Shown: positions 1 to 10,193 of the stretch, piece after piece
Numbering within the stretch: position 1 is the stretch's first letter
How the letters are laid out: each line of letters starts with the position of its first letter
Source of the DNA: Tremella fuciformis
Taxonomy: Eukaryota; Basidiomycota; Tremellomycetes; Tremellales; Tremellaceae
DNA: 64,000 bases
Direction of reading: 5' to 3'
Assembly: GCA_032768795.1 (NCBI GenBank)
Contig: CP136491.1
Span: forward strand, 1,426,001 to 1,490,000
The notes under the pieces: model-generated
Seen by the model: only the letters and a program-made list of their open reading frames with translations
Told to the model about the DNA's origin: nothing
The model's database searches: none
Translations under genes and position numbers: made by a program

Positions 1-1707
1 TGCCAGTCGTTGCTCAATCCGACACCGCAGTACACCAACGCGAGACTTCCGACGAATCGGCTATTGCGAAATTCATTGAGGCAGGGAAGGCATTAGGACT
101 CAAAGATGATCAGCTGGGGGAGATGTTGGCACAGAAAGGCATGCTTGACAGATCGACCACCAGCAATTCTGTGCGTTCGGTCCGTTCCACCGCCCCATCA
201 AGTGTCACAGGCTCGCAAGCGCCTGAGACTCCTCCTATGGATGCCCTTAATCGCCAACCCTCCCTCAGTCGCCAACCGTCTACCAAGGGCAAATCTGGGT
301 TATTTCGCTCTTTCTCTCGATCTAAGAAGAAGGGCATGGAGGACGAGGGGCTTGCGAGCGGTCGCACGACACCGAAACCACTGCCTGGCCCACGCTCAGC
401 AGTTGTCCGCCGGACTTTGCTCATCGCCGATGCGCCTGTAGGGTCAACAAGCATGGGCGGTACTGGATCTTCTGCTGATCCAACGGCATCCCCCGGCAGC
501 AGAAATCCAAACATAGAACGCAAGTTGTCAGTCAAGCGCAAACCTCTGAACCTCTCTGCCCACGATCGCGAGTTGGTATCGAATGACCCAGCGACACCTG
601 TTCATCGCCGTCTCGCAAGCCTGACGAGCGATCACTCTGATATCGAGCAGAGTCGGGTGGATCAGCTCGACAGCCCAATCACTGCTACGGCTGTGGTTCA
701 CACCTCGGCGCTACTCGAGACCCCTCCAAAGCTCGATCCCGCATTGCGATCTAGTTTCAGTGGCAGCCACGTCTCGGTCGATGCTCAGTCCGCATCAATG
801 TCCCGATCGTCTACTGGGGGCTCGATCTTCGACTTGTACGGAGGCGAGGGCGGCACGCAAGAGCTGTTAGTGTCGCCAGCTACGCCACGAGACGCGGTGG
901 ATAGGCGACGCATGACTCAGGCCCTGGAGATCTGGTGAGAGAATGCGACGGCTGCTATCACATATGCTGATCTCACAGTGAATATGAAGACGGTCAGGTG
1001 GTATGGTCACTGGTGGACGGGCTGCGGACCCAAGACCCTCCGTCGGATGTTGATCTGCCGAGTGACCATTCGCGGCAGGGTTCTCTCAGCTCCAAGCATG
1101 ACTCCCTGCTACAACCATCGGCGAGCAACAGCTCGCTACGCATATCATCGTGGCGTCAGCCGAGCCCAAATGCTTATCCACAACTCAACCTTCGCCACCG
1201 TGATCGGAACGCGGCCGAAGCCAGACCCGAGACACATGTTCGTCATTTACAACGATCAGAACTATCAGCTGATTTGCTTAGATCTATCAAGCGTCGGCCC
1301 AAGACGTTGCGGAGCTGATCGATCACTTGTCACGGGACCTCAATGCAGAAGGTCGAGGGCGGATCGACATTCGTGAACTCGACATCTTCGATTCCATACC
1401 CGGCGCACCAGCGTCACGGGCGCCGCTTCCTGCGTCGTTTTCTCAAGGGCGCAGCAACGGTGTGCGGCAAGCCCAGCCAATCTCCCCCACCGAGCCTAAC
1501 ACCTCTTTCTCTCGCCCGCAATTTCCTCTCAACGCCTTGCAGCGGCGTGATTTGCTTGCGAACTCGGGCCATATGCGCTCCGGCAGCGGTAGTGTCCCGA
1601 GTCCGAGCGCCCCAAGCTTTGCCAGCTCTGGATCGGCGGCCAAGACTGTAGAGGATCGCCTGCAAGCCTTGATGGACAGACTTCGGAGCGAACAACCTGT
1701 CGGATAA
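1..1707 (+). CDS. Ser/Thr/Pro-rich protein, 3' part (5' end outside window)
   Basis: The reading frame is open from the first bases of the window, so the start lies to the left. Three exons fit: up to 934, 979–1237 and 1282–1707, separated by 44-base introns (935–978, GTGAGA…CAG; 1238–1281, GTTCGT…TAG with a CTGAT branch motif). Joining them keeps one frame to a TAA. The protein is rich in Ser, Pro and Arg with basic RSFSRSKKK-like stretches, and looks mostly disordered. Two parts look folded or conserved: VVWSLVDGLR in exon 2, and a helical VAELIDHLSRDLN segment in exon 3. I do not recognise the family. A cytoskeletal or signalling scaffold would suit the composition, but that is only a guess. 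Confidence 0.65.
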
Positions 1708-1846
1708 TCCACCAAATCGTGTTCTTTCTTATCAATGACCCGCGACGCTTTCGTCACGATATAGGTACGACATGATGACTAAATGCATTGCGCTGCGATT
1801 CTTACATTGTGTTTGTATATAGACAACGTTCGAGCGCAGAGACTCT

Positions 1847-3056
1847 TCAGTCGCTGGGAGGACTGCGCGGCGGGCGCAGAGTACCTCGGTCGGCTTGACG
1901 GTATGCAGTACGCTGCGCCGGCTTTCGCCGATCCTCCTTGAGTATCTCGTACGTCTCGAGCTTGCCAAAGTACAAGAGGGCCGCCCGGGCGTGCTCGTCC
2001 AGCGGCGACGCCTTGACGAGGTACGAAGGAGGTTTGGGAATACCGTCTTCTGTATCGGATGCCGACAAGAGCGCGTCTCCATGAGAAGACGAGTGAACCA
2101 TTTCGCTCTCGCTGGGAGGCGGAGGAGGGGCCTGGTACCACCGATTGCCAGGTGTACGGATCCACTTCATGAACGAGTCGATGAGCTGTATAATAACGTT
2201 CAACGTAGCGGGCCGGTCCTTCCAGTCCTGCCCGATCGCCGTCCACGCATGGACCAGCACCGGAACATGGCCCGTCGTTGGCCTCGGGTCACACGGGGTG
2301 GTGAGCCACTCCCACACTTCTTCCTGGGTGTCGAAGCCTCGCTCCCACCGGTCGAGGTCCAGCCCCGCCCACGCGCAAAAGGCGGCCAGGTCGTCCGTCA
2401 GGTCGAGCTCGATGGGGCTCTGAGTGGCGAAGGGGACGTGTCGGAAGGTCAGGCGGTCCGCGCGCAGGCGCAGCGTTTTGGACACCTTCTTGAGCGACGC
2501 CGGGAGCAGCCACGTGATGTCGTGGTACGACTGGACGAGCGAGACGAAAGGCAGCGCCTTGGTCGGCGCAAGGAGGAGGTCCACCTGGTAGAACGGCTGC
2601 GCTGTCAGCGAGACGACCAGTGCCGTGTTTGCACCTGGCGGTGCTCACCTCCATTGGGCCCGTGGTGTCCATTGTGGGGGGGAGGTCCGGGAAGACGAGC
2701 CGGACGGGGACGCCAACGCTGATGAGGTTCTTGTTCCGCCTCCACCGCATCCCCTGTATCGCCCGCGCGACCTCGTCGCAGAACGCCGACATGTCCGGAC
2801 CGGCATTGAGGACCTGCCGCGGCCAGCCCTCGCCGCCGAGCTCGTGCCCGACCAGCTCGTCGGCGCTGTCCACACCGTCCCACCCGCATCGCAGGTCCAG
2901 GTCGCCGTGTGTCTCTTTCGACCTCAGCGCGCGAAGGGCGTCGGCGGCGGGGAAGACGTGCGGGACGAGGCGGTCGAGACACCAAGTGGTGAATGCTTCG
3001 AGTTGGGCGGTCGTCATTCGGCCGGCGACGGACGGTAGGAATGCGTGGCCGCCCAT
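1847..3056 (-). CDS. Predicted nucleotidyltransferase-fold protein, copy A
   Basis: Two exons, 3056–2649 and 2596–1847, with a 52-base GT–AG intron (2597–2648), give 385 residues. The N-terminus is MGGHAF. An SKETHGDLDLRC motif follows at about residues 46–57, and PFYQVD lies just after the splice junction at about 137–142. A glycine pair, a GDxD pair and a later hydrophobic-V-D strand are the usual layout of the nucleotidyltransferase fold, so a nucleotide-transferring or RNA-modifying role is possible; that is inferred from motifs only. The C-terminal third holds HVPVL…W and a YFxKLExYE helix shared with the neighbour at 3641–5104, which is clearly a paralogue. The start is supported because both copies begin MGG-x-AF. 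Confidence 0.7.
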
Positions 3057-3640
3057 GATTCCTCAGTACTCAGTATTCGAGGAGTGGAGTAGAGGTGGTT
3101 ATTTTTTTTTCCAGATCTCTAGCCAGCTTGGGATCCGGGAGAAGTGACGAGGTAGCACTGGAGTCGCAGTGAGGAGAGAAGGTCTCGCGAAGCTGCGGGT
3201 CGTTGTACCGAACACAAGTGAGAGGACGACGTGAGGATGGATCTCAGACACAGTCAGAGCTTCTTGACAGGCCGCGGGGCGGGGCGCTGGCACGAAGTAG
3301 CGCCCTCGCAACTCGTGGGAGCGTTTCCCCATAACCACGAGTTGACCTCGGACCTAGATTAGAGGATATGTGCTGATGATCAGAACACAGTCTTGCCGGA
3401 TCAGCTGCCGGCGTGACCATTGATGCCATCATAAGCTAGACTGATGTGCAAGATTCAGCGACAGCTGTGGATGATCAGCGGACTCCTATCACTTGTCAAG
3501 ACAAGAAGCAGATGCGCAGAGAACGATTGAGACTTCGAGCTGGAAGAAGCACGGCGACCGTGTGGCAGAACTCAAATGTGGCATTTTGTTGAGACATTTG
3601 GACTGAGTATGCATGGGGGTAATGCCAACGAGCTATGCTA
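3057..3640. other. Intergenic gap between tandem paralogues
   Basis: About 580 bases between the start of copy A and the stop of copy B. It holds a T-run near 3100 and no frame with coding character. It should contain the promoter of copy A and the 3' end of copy B; I see no distinct motif. Confidence 0.6.
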
Positions 3641-5104
3641 TCACGCTTTGGCTGATCCAGCCTGATCAATGGGCTCCTGACTGCTCATGTTGGGAGGTTC
3701 CGTATTGTCCGTGGCAAGCTCCCCTCCACCTGAAGCCGGGCTACCTTCTTCTGCCGGTTTCTCCATCTGACGCCGAAAGGCTTCTTGTGCAGCTAGAACC
3801 GCCTCGTCCAGAAGCGCCTCGTACCTGTCCATCTTGTCGAAATACTTCAGCGCCCTTAGTGCCCCAAGATCAAGATCATGCGGTAAAGGCGGCTCTTCGA
3901 CCAGGACTTCTCCCCGAGTCACCGGGATTTCGGTAGCTGGAGGACGGTCGGGGGCTTCCTCCTGTTGGGCCGAGGTTGGTGTCTCTGTCGCCTTTGTCGC
4001 CGTCTGCAAGGAAGCTGCCACAGGTCTGGGAGCACACCAGCGACCGCCTGGTTTCCGCAGCCACCGTTTCAACTGCTCGAACGGCGTGTCGTCCGGGGCC
4101 GTCCCTCGTCCCGGACGTCGGGTCGAAGAGCTTTCAGAGCCAAGTACTCTCCAGCTGCGAAGAAGGACGGGCACATGTGACGACTGGACCTCTGCGGGGG
4201 ACTGTTGCTTTGTGAGGGCAAGGTGACGAGCGTTGTTTGCCCTTTTCTCCTCCTTGGTCGAGCTCTGTTTCTGATAGGACTCTGCCAATGAGCACCTCAA
4301 TAGCGTCTAGCAGACCATCTCACCGCTATCGTGTCCCGGCGGTGATGTCAGCCAAAGAAACATATCCTCAATTCGGTCAAAGCCTTTTAGCCACCGCCCG
4401 TAATCGAGACCAGCCCATCGGCAGAACTCGTCCGGATGGTTGACGAGCGGTATGATTATGCGTGGCTGCTTCTTGAAAGCGCGGTGGGCCAGTGCCAGCG
4501 ACGTCTGGGTGAGCGTGAGGCTTCTCGATACTAGGCCGAGGCTGGGTCCGAGGACAGCGTTGACTCCCGAGTAGCTGCCGATGAAGACCGAGAAATCGAG
4601 GGAGTCTGGAGGTACGAGGCAGCAGTCGACCTGATAGAACGGCTGAGCCGTCAGTATATACACAAGGACCAATTGTTGGGGAAGACTGGCCTCCATCTCT
4701 CCCAAAGGGGACAGCTGCAGTTCGGGAAAGACAACTCGTGTGGGGACTGCACAGGAGATTTCTCGGCCATTGCGCAGCCATCGAATGGCCTGGAGTGAAG
4801 AAGCTACCCGCTCGCACAACTCTCGGAGGTCGACGTCCTTGTTGCGTTGGTATTCGAATCCCTCGCCGCCCATCTCACGCCCCTTGAGCGTGCCGGACTC
4901 TGGCACGTCGTCGCTGGCGCACCGCAGGTCGAGGTCTCCGTGCGTCTCTTTCGAGCGAAACGACTCGAGGGGCATTACTCGGGGGAAGATCTGTCCTAGC
5001 CGGGGAAGGCAGAACTCGATGAACGCTTCGTATTGGAGTGTCGTCATGCGGTGGGCTTGAGTGGGTTTCGTGAATTGCTCGTTGCGGAAGGCAGAACCGC
5101 CCAT
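3641..5104 (-). CDS. Predicted nucleotidyltransferase-fold protein, copy B
   Basis: A paralogue of the gene at 1847–3056, with the same MGG-x-AF start, HGDLDL (residues 55–60) and FYQVD motifs. My model has three exons: 5104–4691, 4642–4324 and 4281–3641, giving about 457 residues. The first intron (4643–4690, 48 bases) starts with GCCAGT instead of GT. It sits exactly where copy A has a normal GT–AG intron, and it ends with a CTGAC branch and CAG. It is stop-free and a multiple of three, so it could also be read through. The second intron (4282–4323, 42 bases, GTGAGA…CAG) is absent from copy A. It precedes a Lys/Glu/Gln-rich insertion before the shared HVPVL segment. Function is unknown beyond the fold prediction. 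Confidence 0.7.
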
Positions 5105-6092
5105 CGTTGCAGAAATGGGGCGGATCAAGAGGAGCAAGAAAGTACTGTATAAGCAGGGTGTCTCGGGGTCACGCAGGAGCTGGGTCTTTTACTCCAAGAT
5201 CGTCTGACTGGAAACAAGTAAGTGGATGAGGATGAAGATATGGCCGCCTCAGCTTTCATACCACAGGTAGGGGCGACACGCCCTTTTGCAGCGTTCACAT
5301 CGCGAGGCGCCGGGGGCGGGAGGCTCCCACGCCCAGAGTTGGGGCAACGAGGTTCCCATCTGCCACGAGAGCCGCCGGTGTGATGCACTCACGCCGCGTG
5401 CTCTCCGCCTGTTCATGATGAGAGGGCGCGCTGGACGCTCGTCGCCTCATTAGCCGGTGTAATTACGATATTGAGGAAACCCTCGGGGCTGCTTGACCAC
5501 CACCAAAGAGAATGGCGAAGCGTGCATGGGAGTAACGTTTCTGTGGAATGTGACAGAAGAGAGGCTGCAGTCAGACCAGCAAGGCTCTCTGATACGTTTG
5601 CTCAAGTCGACTGGGAGCAGTCTAGCGGTGCACAGGTCGCATGGACCCGATGGTCATGGCGTTAGTCGCGATTCTGAGAGGACCTATGTTAGTGATGATC
5701 AGTGATGAGCTGGTGAAGTCTTTTCAGGGACAGTCGGGGACAGGGCGACGCGGCCCAAAGGACCGTGCACGGTATCGTGACGCGTCCCACCTCGCCGAAT
5801 GCAGTATGAGAAAAGGTACCGTGTGTGGAGTGATGGTACCTTTGTGCTTTCCCTAGTCACCAGCGATTGGCTTCTGAAGGATTCGCACTTCATTGGACCA
5901 TTTCCGGCCTGACGAAGGAATTGGCACTTGAAGTAACCCAGCAGGATGAGCAGCTGAAGGCAGAAAGGAGGCCCGAGTGATTGATCTCTGACAGGAATTT
6001 CCATCATATATATATATATCTGTATGTCGCCTCCTCATCGTCATCATCCACCCACACACTCTACGTGATCTCACTCTGACAAAATCATCATC
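5105..6092. promoter_or_regulatory. Divergent intergenic region
   Basis: About 990 bases separate copy B (leftwards) from the membrane protein at 6093 (rightwards). Both promoters must lie here. An alternating AT run at 6006–6019, about 75 bases before the ATG at 6093, is a plausible TATA element for the rightward gene. I see no convincing gene inside. Confidence 0.5.
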
Positions 6093-6966
6093 ATGTCTGA
6101 CCTTCGCGTGACCAACACCCCCACGCCCGCCCGTCGCCCCTCAGCACCCACCGCCCTCTCACCTGCCACGGCGACTCTTGATTCTGAATCAGCGCCATCC
6201 TCGCCCTCTACCGACGCGCCCGAGATGCAAACCCCAACAACGCCTCAGACCCCCAGCTCGGCTCGCCTGAGCGCTCGCAAGTCAGTGGCATCCATCAAAC
6301 GAAAACCAGTGCCCATCTCGGCGAGCCAGATCGAGCTCGAACTCTCGGCTTCCCAGCAAGGCGTCTCGCCGGGGTCCAGCACACCCATACAGCTGCCCAC
6401 GCCCACCGCGCCATACATCATCGCGCCGCCCACTTACATCCTGCCCGTTGACCCGCCCCGCTCGTCCTTCGACACCGTCAGCACCCTCCCGCCGTCCTAC
6501 GCCCACGGCCACTCGGGAGAGCCGCGCTCGGCGCCGTCGTCTTTGATGTACGGCCACTCGGTCGAAGACTTACCCAGGTACGCCGAGGAGACGCAGACGG
6601 AGCCCAAGACGCTCGCGAGGAGTTTGTGGCTGTACGGTTTCTTGTGCCCGCTGCTGTGGATCATTGGGAGCTGCATGTGAGTCCAGCCGAACTTTCGTCC
6701 TGCCATGGGCCAGAGCTGACGGCAGCCTGTGCATCCCGCTCAAGCCTATCGAGGAGGAGGCGGACCCGGAGAAGGCTCAGAAGTTGGAAGAGATGATCAG
6801 CATCCTTCGCAAGGCCAGTCCACCGTCACCCTCGAAGCGATCGTGGCGCTGACCTGTACAGACGGAACTGAAGTACGCCAAGCGATGCCTATACGCGCTG
6901 TGCACTCTTCTCCTGACCATCGCCGTCGTCGTGATCATCGCAGTCGTGGTCGGTATGAAGCAGTAG
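6093..6966 (+). CDS. Two-segment membrane protein with Ser/Pro-rich N-terminus
   Basis: Three exons (6093–6676, 6726–6813, 6862–6966) give 258 residues. The first 150 or so are Ser/Thr/Pro-rich and probably cytosolic. A first hydrophobic segment, LWLYGFLCPLLWIIGSCIL, spans the exon 1/2 junction. The last exon encodes a second one (LCTLLLTIAVVVIIAVVVG), ending just before the stop. The second intron (6814–6861) begins GCCAGT and ends in CTGAC…CAG. Without splicing the frame hits a stop within the intron, and no GT donor restores the frame, so a GC–AG intron is required. Similar Pro-rich N-termini followed by a YGF-x-x-P-hydrophobic segment occur in uncharacterised basidiomycete membrane proteins. 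Confidence 0.7.
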
Positions 6967-7225
6967 TATCCAACGAGGTGGCGAAGGGGCGCATATCTTG
7001 GACAAAATCTCTTGGGCTCTGAATCGAAGTAATGCGTGTCATAGGTTTGTAAGGGGAAGGTCATGAAGAAAATGTCAATACCTGTGCAGGAGACAGACCT
7101 GTCTTTTCAGCATACCCGCCTCGCGATCAGTGGCCCGAAAGCAGATATGCTACATGCAGAGAAGTCGTCAGCACAAGATCACCGGCTCCGACCTCTGATC
7201 TCCCCATTACCCAAAGCCCTGTCAG

Positions 7226-8306
7226 CTACAAGAGTGTCTTCCGCCCGCTCACTTCTCCTTCCCATATGCCCATCTCCATGCCAGGTTCCCAGCCAATGGC
7301 GTCGTCGGCATCTCCTTCGAAGCTGATTGTCCCCTGATGCGGCATCGAAATCATCACACCAACGCGTAACGGCTCGCCAGGCTGGATCTCCCTGTCAAGT
7401 TCTCTATTCTTGCCTCTACCCGAGGACACAGCTCCCGAAGACGCAGCGGGCCGGCTTGCGGGCTCGGCAGAAGTGCTTCTGCGTCGATTTGGAAACATGG
7501 GCGCCGGTCGAGGTCGAGGCCCGGTGTGCCAGACCTGGAAGTCGTGCTGAGGAGGTTCATCCGGTTCCGCATCGTCATCGAGCCCCTTCTCCCCCGAAGG
7601 AGGAGAGAGGGAATGTAACACGAGTGGCTACATGTCAGGGAACAGGCTTCCAATGAGTATCTTAACACACCTGGAAGTCCCACTCCCCCTCAGTGTCCTT
7701 CTCTCCTTCTGCCACTGCCTCGTGCAGTTCGGGAATCCTCCTCCACCTGTTCTTCTTCCTCTCGCCCCGCGCAGCCGCCGCGGCTTCTTCGAGGCCACGT
7801 GAGTTCCAGCGATCAAAGCCGTCCGTCGTCCACGCGCTAAGCCCGCCTAAGCCCCAGTACTCATCTCGCACGTCCGGCAATGGGTCGCCGCGCGCTATCG
7901 CCCTCTGGGTCGCTGTCCGGAACCGTCTGCGTATTCTGAATGCCCGATAGCCGAGACATGCAGCCATACCAAGCAGGACGACGAGCACTCCCAGAAACTG
8001 GTGCACATCAGCTGTGCTTCGCAAGGTGAAAGCGCAAAGGCGTACCACGAGGTAGTACACATTCGGGCTGCTCTTGCTGCCGTCCGACGAGCTGCTAGAG
8101 GAGGCGGTGGGGAAGAGGTCGGAATAGGTGTTGGTAGACGTGGGTGACGGGGAGTCGGTGGATGAGCCGTCGTTAGGGTCGGTGCCGAGGTTGCGTGGTC
8201 CAATGCCTGAGAAGGGCGACCCCCCCGTTGGGGGGGTCGGAGTTGGACCGACCACTTTGACGGTGTTGCTCGACACGCGTGGCGGGCAGGCGATCGTCCC
8301 GTATCC
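7226..8306 (-). CDS. Single-pass membrane protein with cytosolic WGLGG-type tail
   Basis: Three exons are clear: about 8306–8046, 7997–7671 and 7627–7226. Introns are 7998–8045 (48 bases, stop-free, multiple of three) and 7628–7670. The order is a Ser/Thr/Pro-rich, probably extracellular stretch; a transmembrane segment (FLGVLVVLLGMAACLGY) created across the first junction; an Arg-rich stop-transfer; and a cytosolic part with DVRDEYWGLGGL, WRRIPELHE, VGVMISMP and MEMGIWEG. I have seen this combination in conserved fungal membrane proteins of unknown function. The frame runs upstream of the first in-frame GTG (8276) to a stop, with a possible acceptor near 8306. No ATG was found there, so at least one 5' exon is missing from my model. 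Confidence 0.6.
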
Positions 8307-8552
8307 TCAGGAGCGCGAGCAAGACTCTCGCTGTTCCGTACGGTTGCTCGAGAATTGATGATACAATGCGAAGACGAAGCGTCAGACAGAAAATAGACTG
8401 CGGCCTATCGATTATGTAGTGCTGATCGTCGTAGGCCCGGGTGGCGGTAAGTCGTGTTTTGATTCCGTCATCTCATCTAACAGTCACGTGAATGTCTCGG
8501 ACTCGGCGTGGTTGACGTCAACCGGAGAATCCGGTCCAGCGCGTCCAGGCGA

Positions 8553-8559
8553 CTATAAG
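8553..8559 (+). promoter_or_regulatory. TATA-like element before the bicupin gene
   Basis: CTATAAG lies 36 to 42 bases upstream of the ATG at 8595. Its position and sequence fit a TATA box, and a GC-rich stretch precedes it. Confidence 0.4.
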
Positions 8560-8594
8560 AAGCATGTTGAAGATCACTCCATCACTATTCCATT

Positions 8595-10047
8595 ATGTCT
8601 GGTCAGAGGCGACATCCTCTGCTCAAAGCCGATGAGGTTGAAGCGGCCTTCACTTCCGGCGGCCACTTCCTGTGGGCGCCCGCCAAGATGCAGAAATGCC
8701 TCATGTCCGACCTCGGTCAGTCAACCCTGGTTGTTCATGTGCTGCAGGGACAGTCGAGTTGACGCGCAGTTGGCATCAACGATCTGGGCGTGAGAAAGAT
8801 CAAGCTGGAGCCGGGAGCTGAGTCGACCGTGCGCTTCAATCAATCCTGTGTCAGCGCGACGCGATCTGATGTGCAGTGCATCCATTACCATTTCGCCGAA
8901 TCCGAGTGGATGTATATCATCTCCGGCAGCGGCGAGCTCCAAACAGTCGACACGCAACTGCGGGTGCAGAAAACACGCCAAGAGGTGGCCGAAGGACCCA
9001 ACCCCAGCTTCCCGAAGCAGTACGAGATCAAGGTCACAGCTGTCGGAGCAGGCGACTTTATGGGCTTCCAATGTGGCACCGGTGCGCAAGAACACGCGCA
9101 CGGCCTGAGGGCAGGGCCGCAAGGTCTCGTCTACCTCTGTGGTGGGAGCCGCTCCCCTCACGACGTTTGCGTGTACCCATTGTGAGCCTCCTGCGGGTCG
9201 GGCGTTTCGAAGACTTGACTGATACCCCAAGAGTTGGAAGAACGGTCATGTACAATCACACGGCTGTCGACGATGCCATGCTGCTCCCTGGACCGCAGAA
9301 GGTGTCAATGCCGCCATCCATAACTTTTGGGAAGGAGCCCCCGCGGATAGTCGACGGCAAACATCATCCGTTGGTCAAGGCGGCAGAGGTCGAGGAGAAC
9401 TACAAGGTCGAAACACATTATCTTTGGCCGCCTGCGAGAGCAGAAACGAGCCCATTGGCGGATATCGGTGGATCAGCTATTCAGTCCACCAAGAGTCTAA
9501 GAGCTGACTATCAGTCGGGATCAATGACCTGGGAGTATCAAAGGTGCGATTGGCGCCAGGCGCCGAATCGACTGTGAGTAGCCTCCATTGAGCGCAAGCG
9601 TGTTGGCCGGGAGGCACATGTTGACGCACAGTGCATCCACTATCACCTGAACGAGTCCGAGTGGATGTACATCCTCTCCGGCGGCGGTGTCCTACAGCTG
9701 GTCGACACCAAACGCCCCATTCAGACAACACACGATGAGGTCAAACAGGCCGAAGCGGCCTCAGCACTAGGCGATTTCAATATTGAAGAGCTGCCAGTTT
9801 CACCCGGCGACTTTATGGGTTTCCAGGCGGGTCCAGATGCCCAAAGGTATGCGCATGGACTCAAGGCGGGTCCGCAAGGGATGGAATATATATGTGGCGG
9901 CAACAGACGGTCGCTCAAGACGACTGTCTATCCCCTGTGAGCAGTGTCCAAATGTCATGTGGACAATGGTGGCTGATGAGCAGGGTCGGCAAGGTCGTCG
10001 CGTATGACACCGAGGCGAAGCGGTATATGGTCATGCCGGGTCCTTAG
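8595..10047 (+). CDS. Two-domain cupin (bicupin)
   Basis: Seven exons: 8595–8715, 8770–8828, 8877–9181, 9232–9467, 9515–9573, 9632–9936 and 9984–10047, giving 382 residues. Each half is a cupin domain: GINDLGV and L-x-PGAEST lead into CIHYH…SEWMYI-x-SG-x-G, then GDFMGFQ and a glycine-rich AHGL…GP-x-G segment. The His-x-His and Glu residues are the usual metal ligands of the cupin fold; His in AHGL would be the fourth. Related bacterial cupins share the H-x-H…GE…PGD…FPAG…AHH order. The substrate is unknown. Both halves keep introns at the same places, with exons of exactly 59 and 305 bases, so the gene arose by internal tandem duplication. A second copy of the domain's ending (VGRTVMYN versus VGKVVAYD) links the halves. 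Confidence 0.8.
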
Positions 10048-10193
10048 CCGAGGCGGGATGGTATGAGAAGGAAGAGATCAAGTTGTAACAATTTGATAGC
10101 CAGTACAGCAGTATACAAAGCATGCCCAGCACAAGTCACCAGTGAGATATGCACATGCATCAGGATGCAATGGATGTCCGCTTAAGCTGGCGT

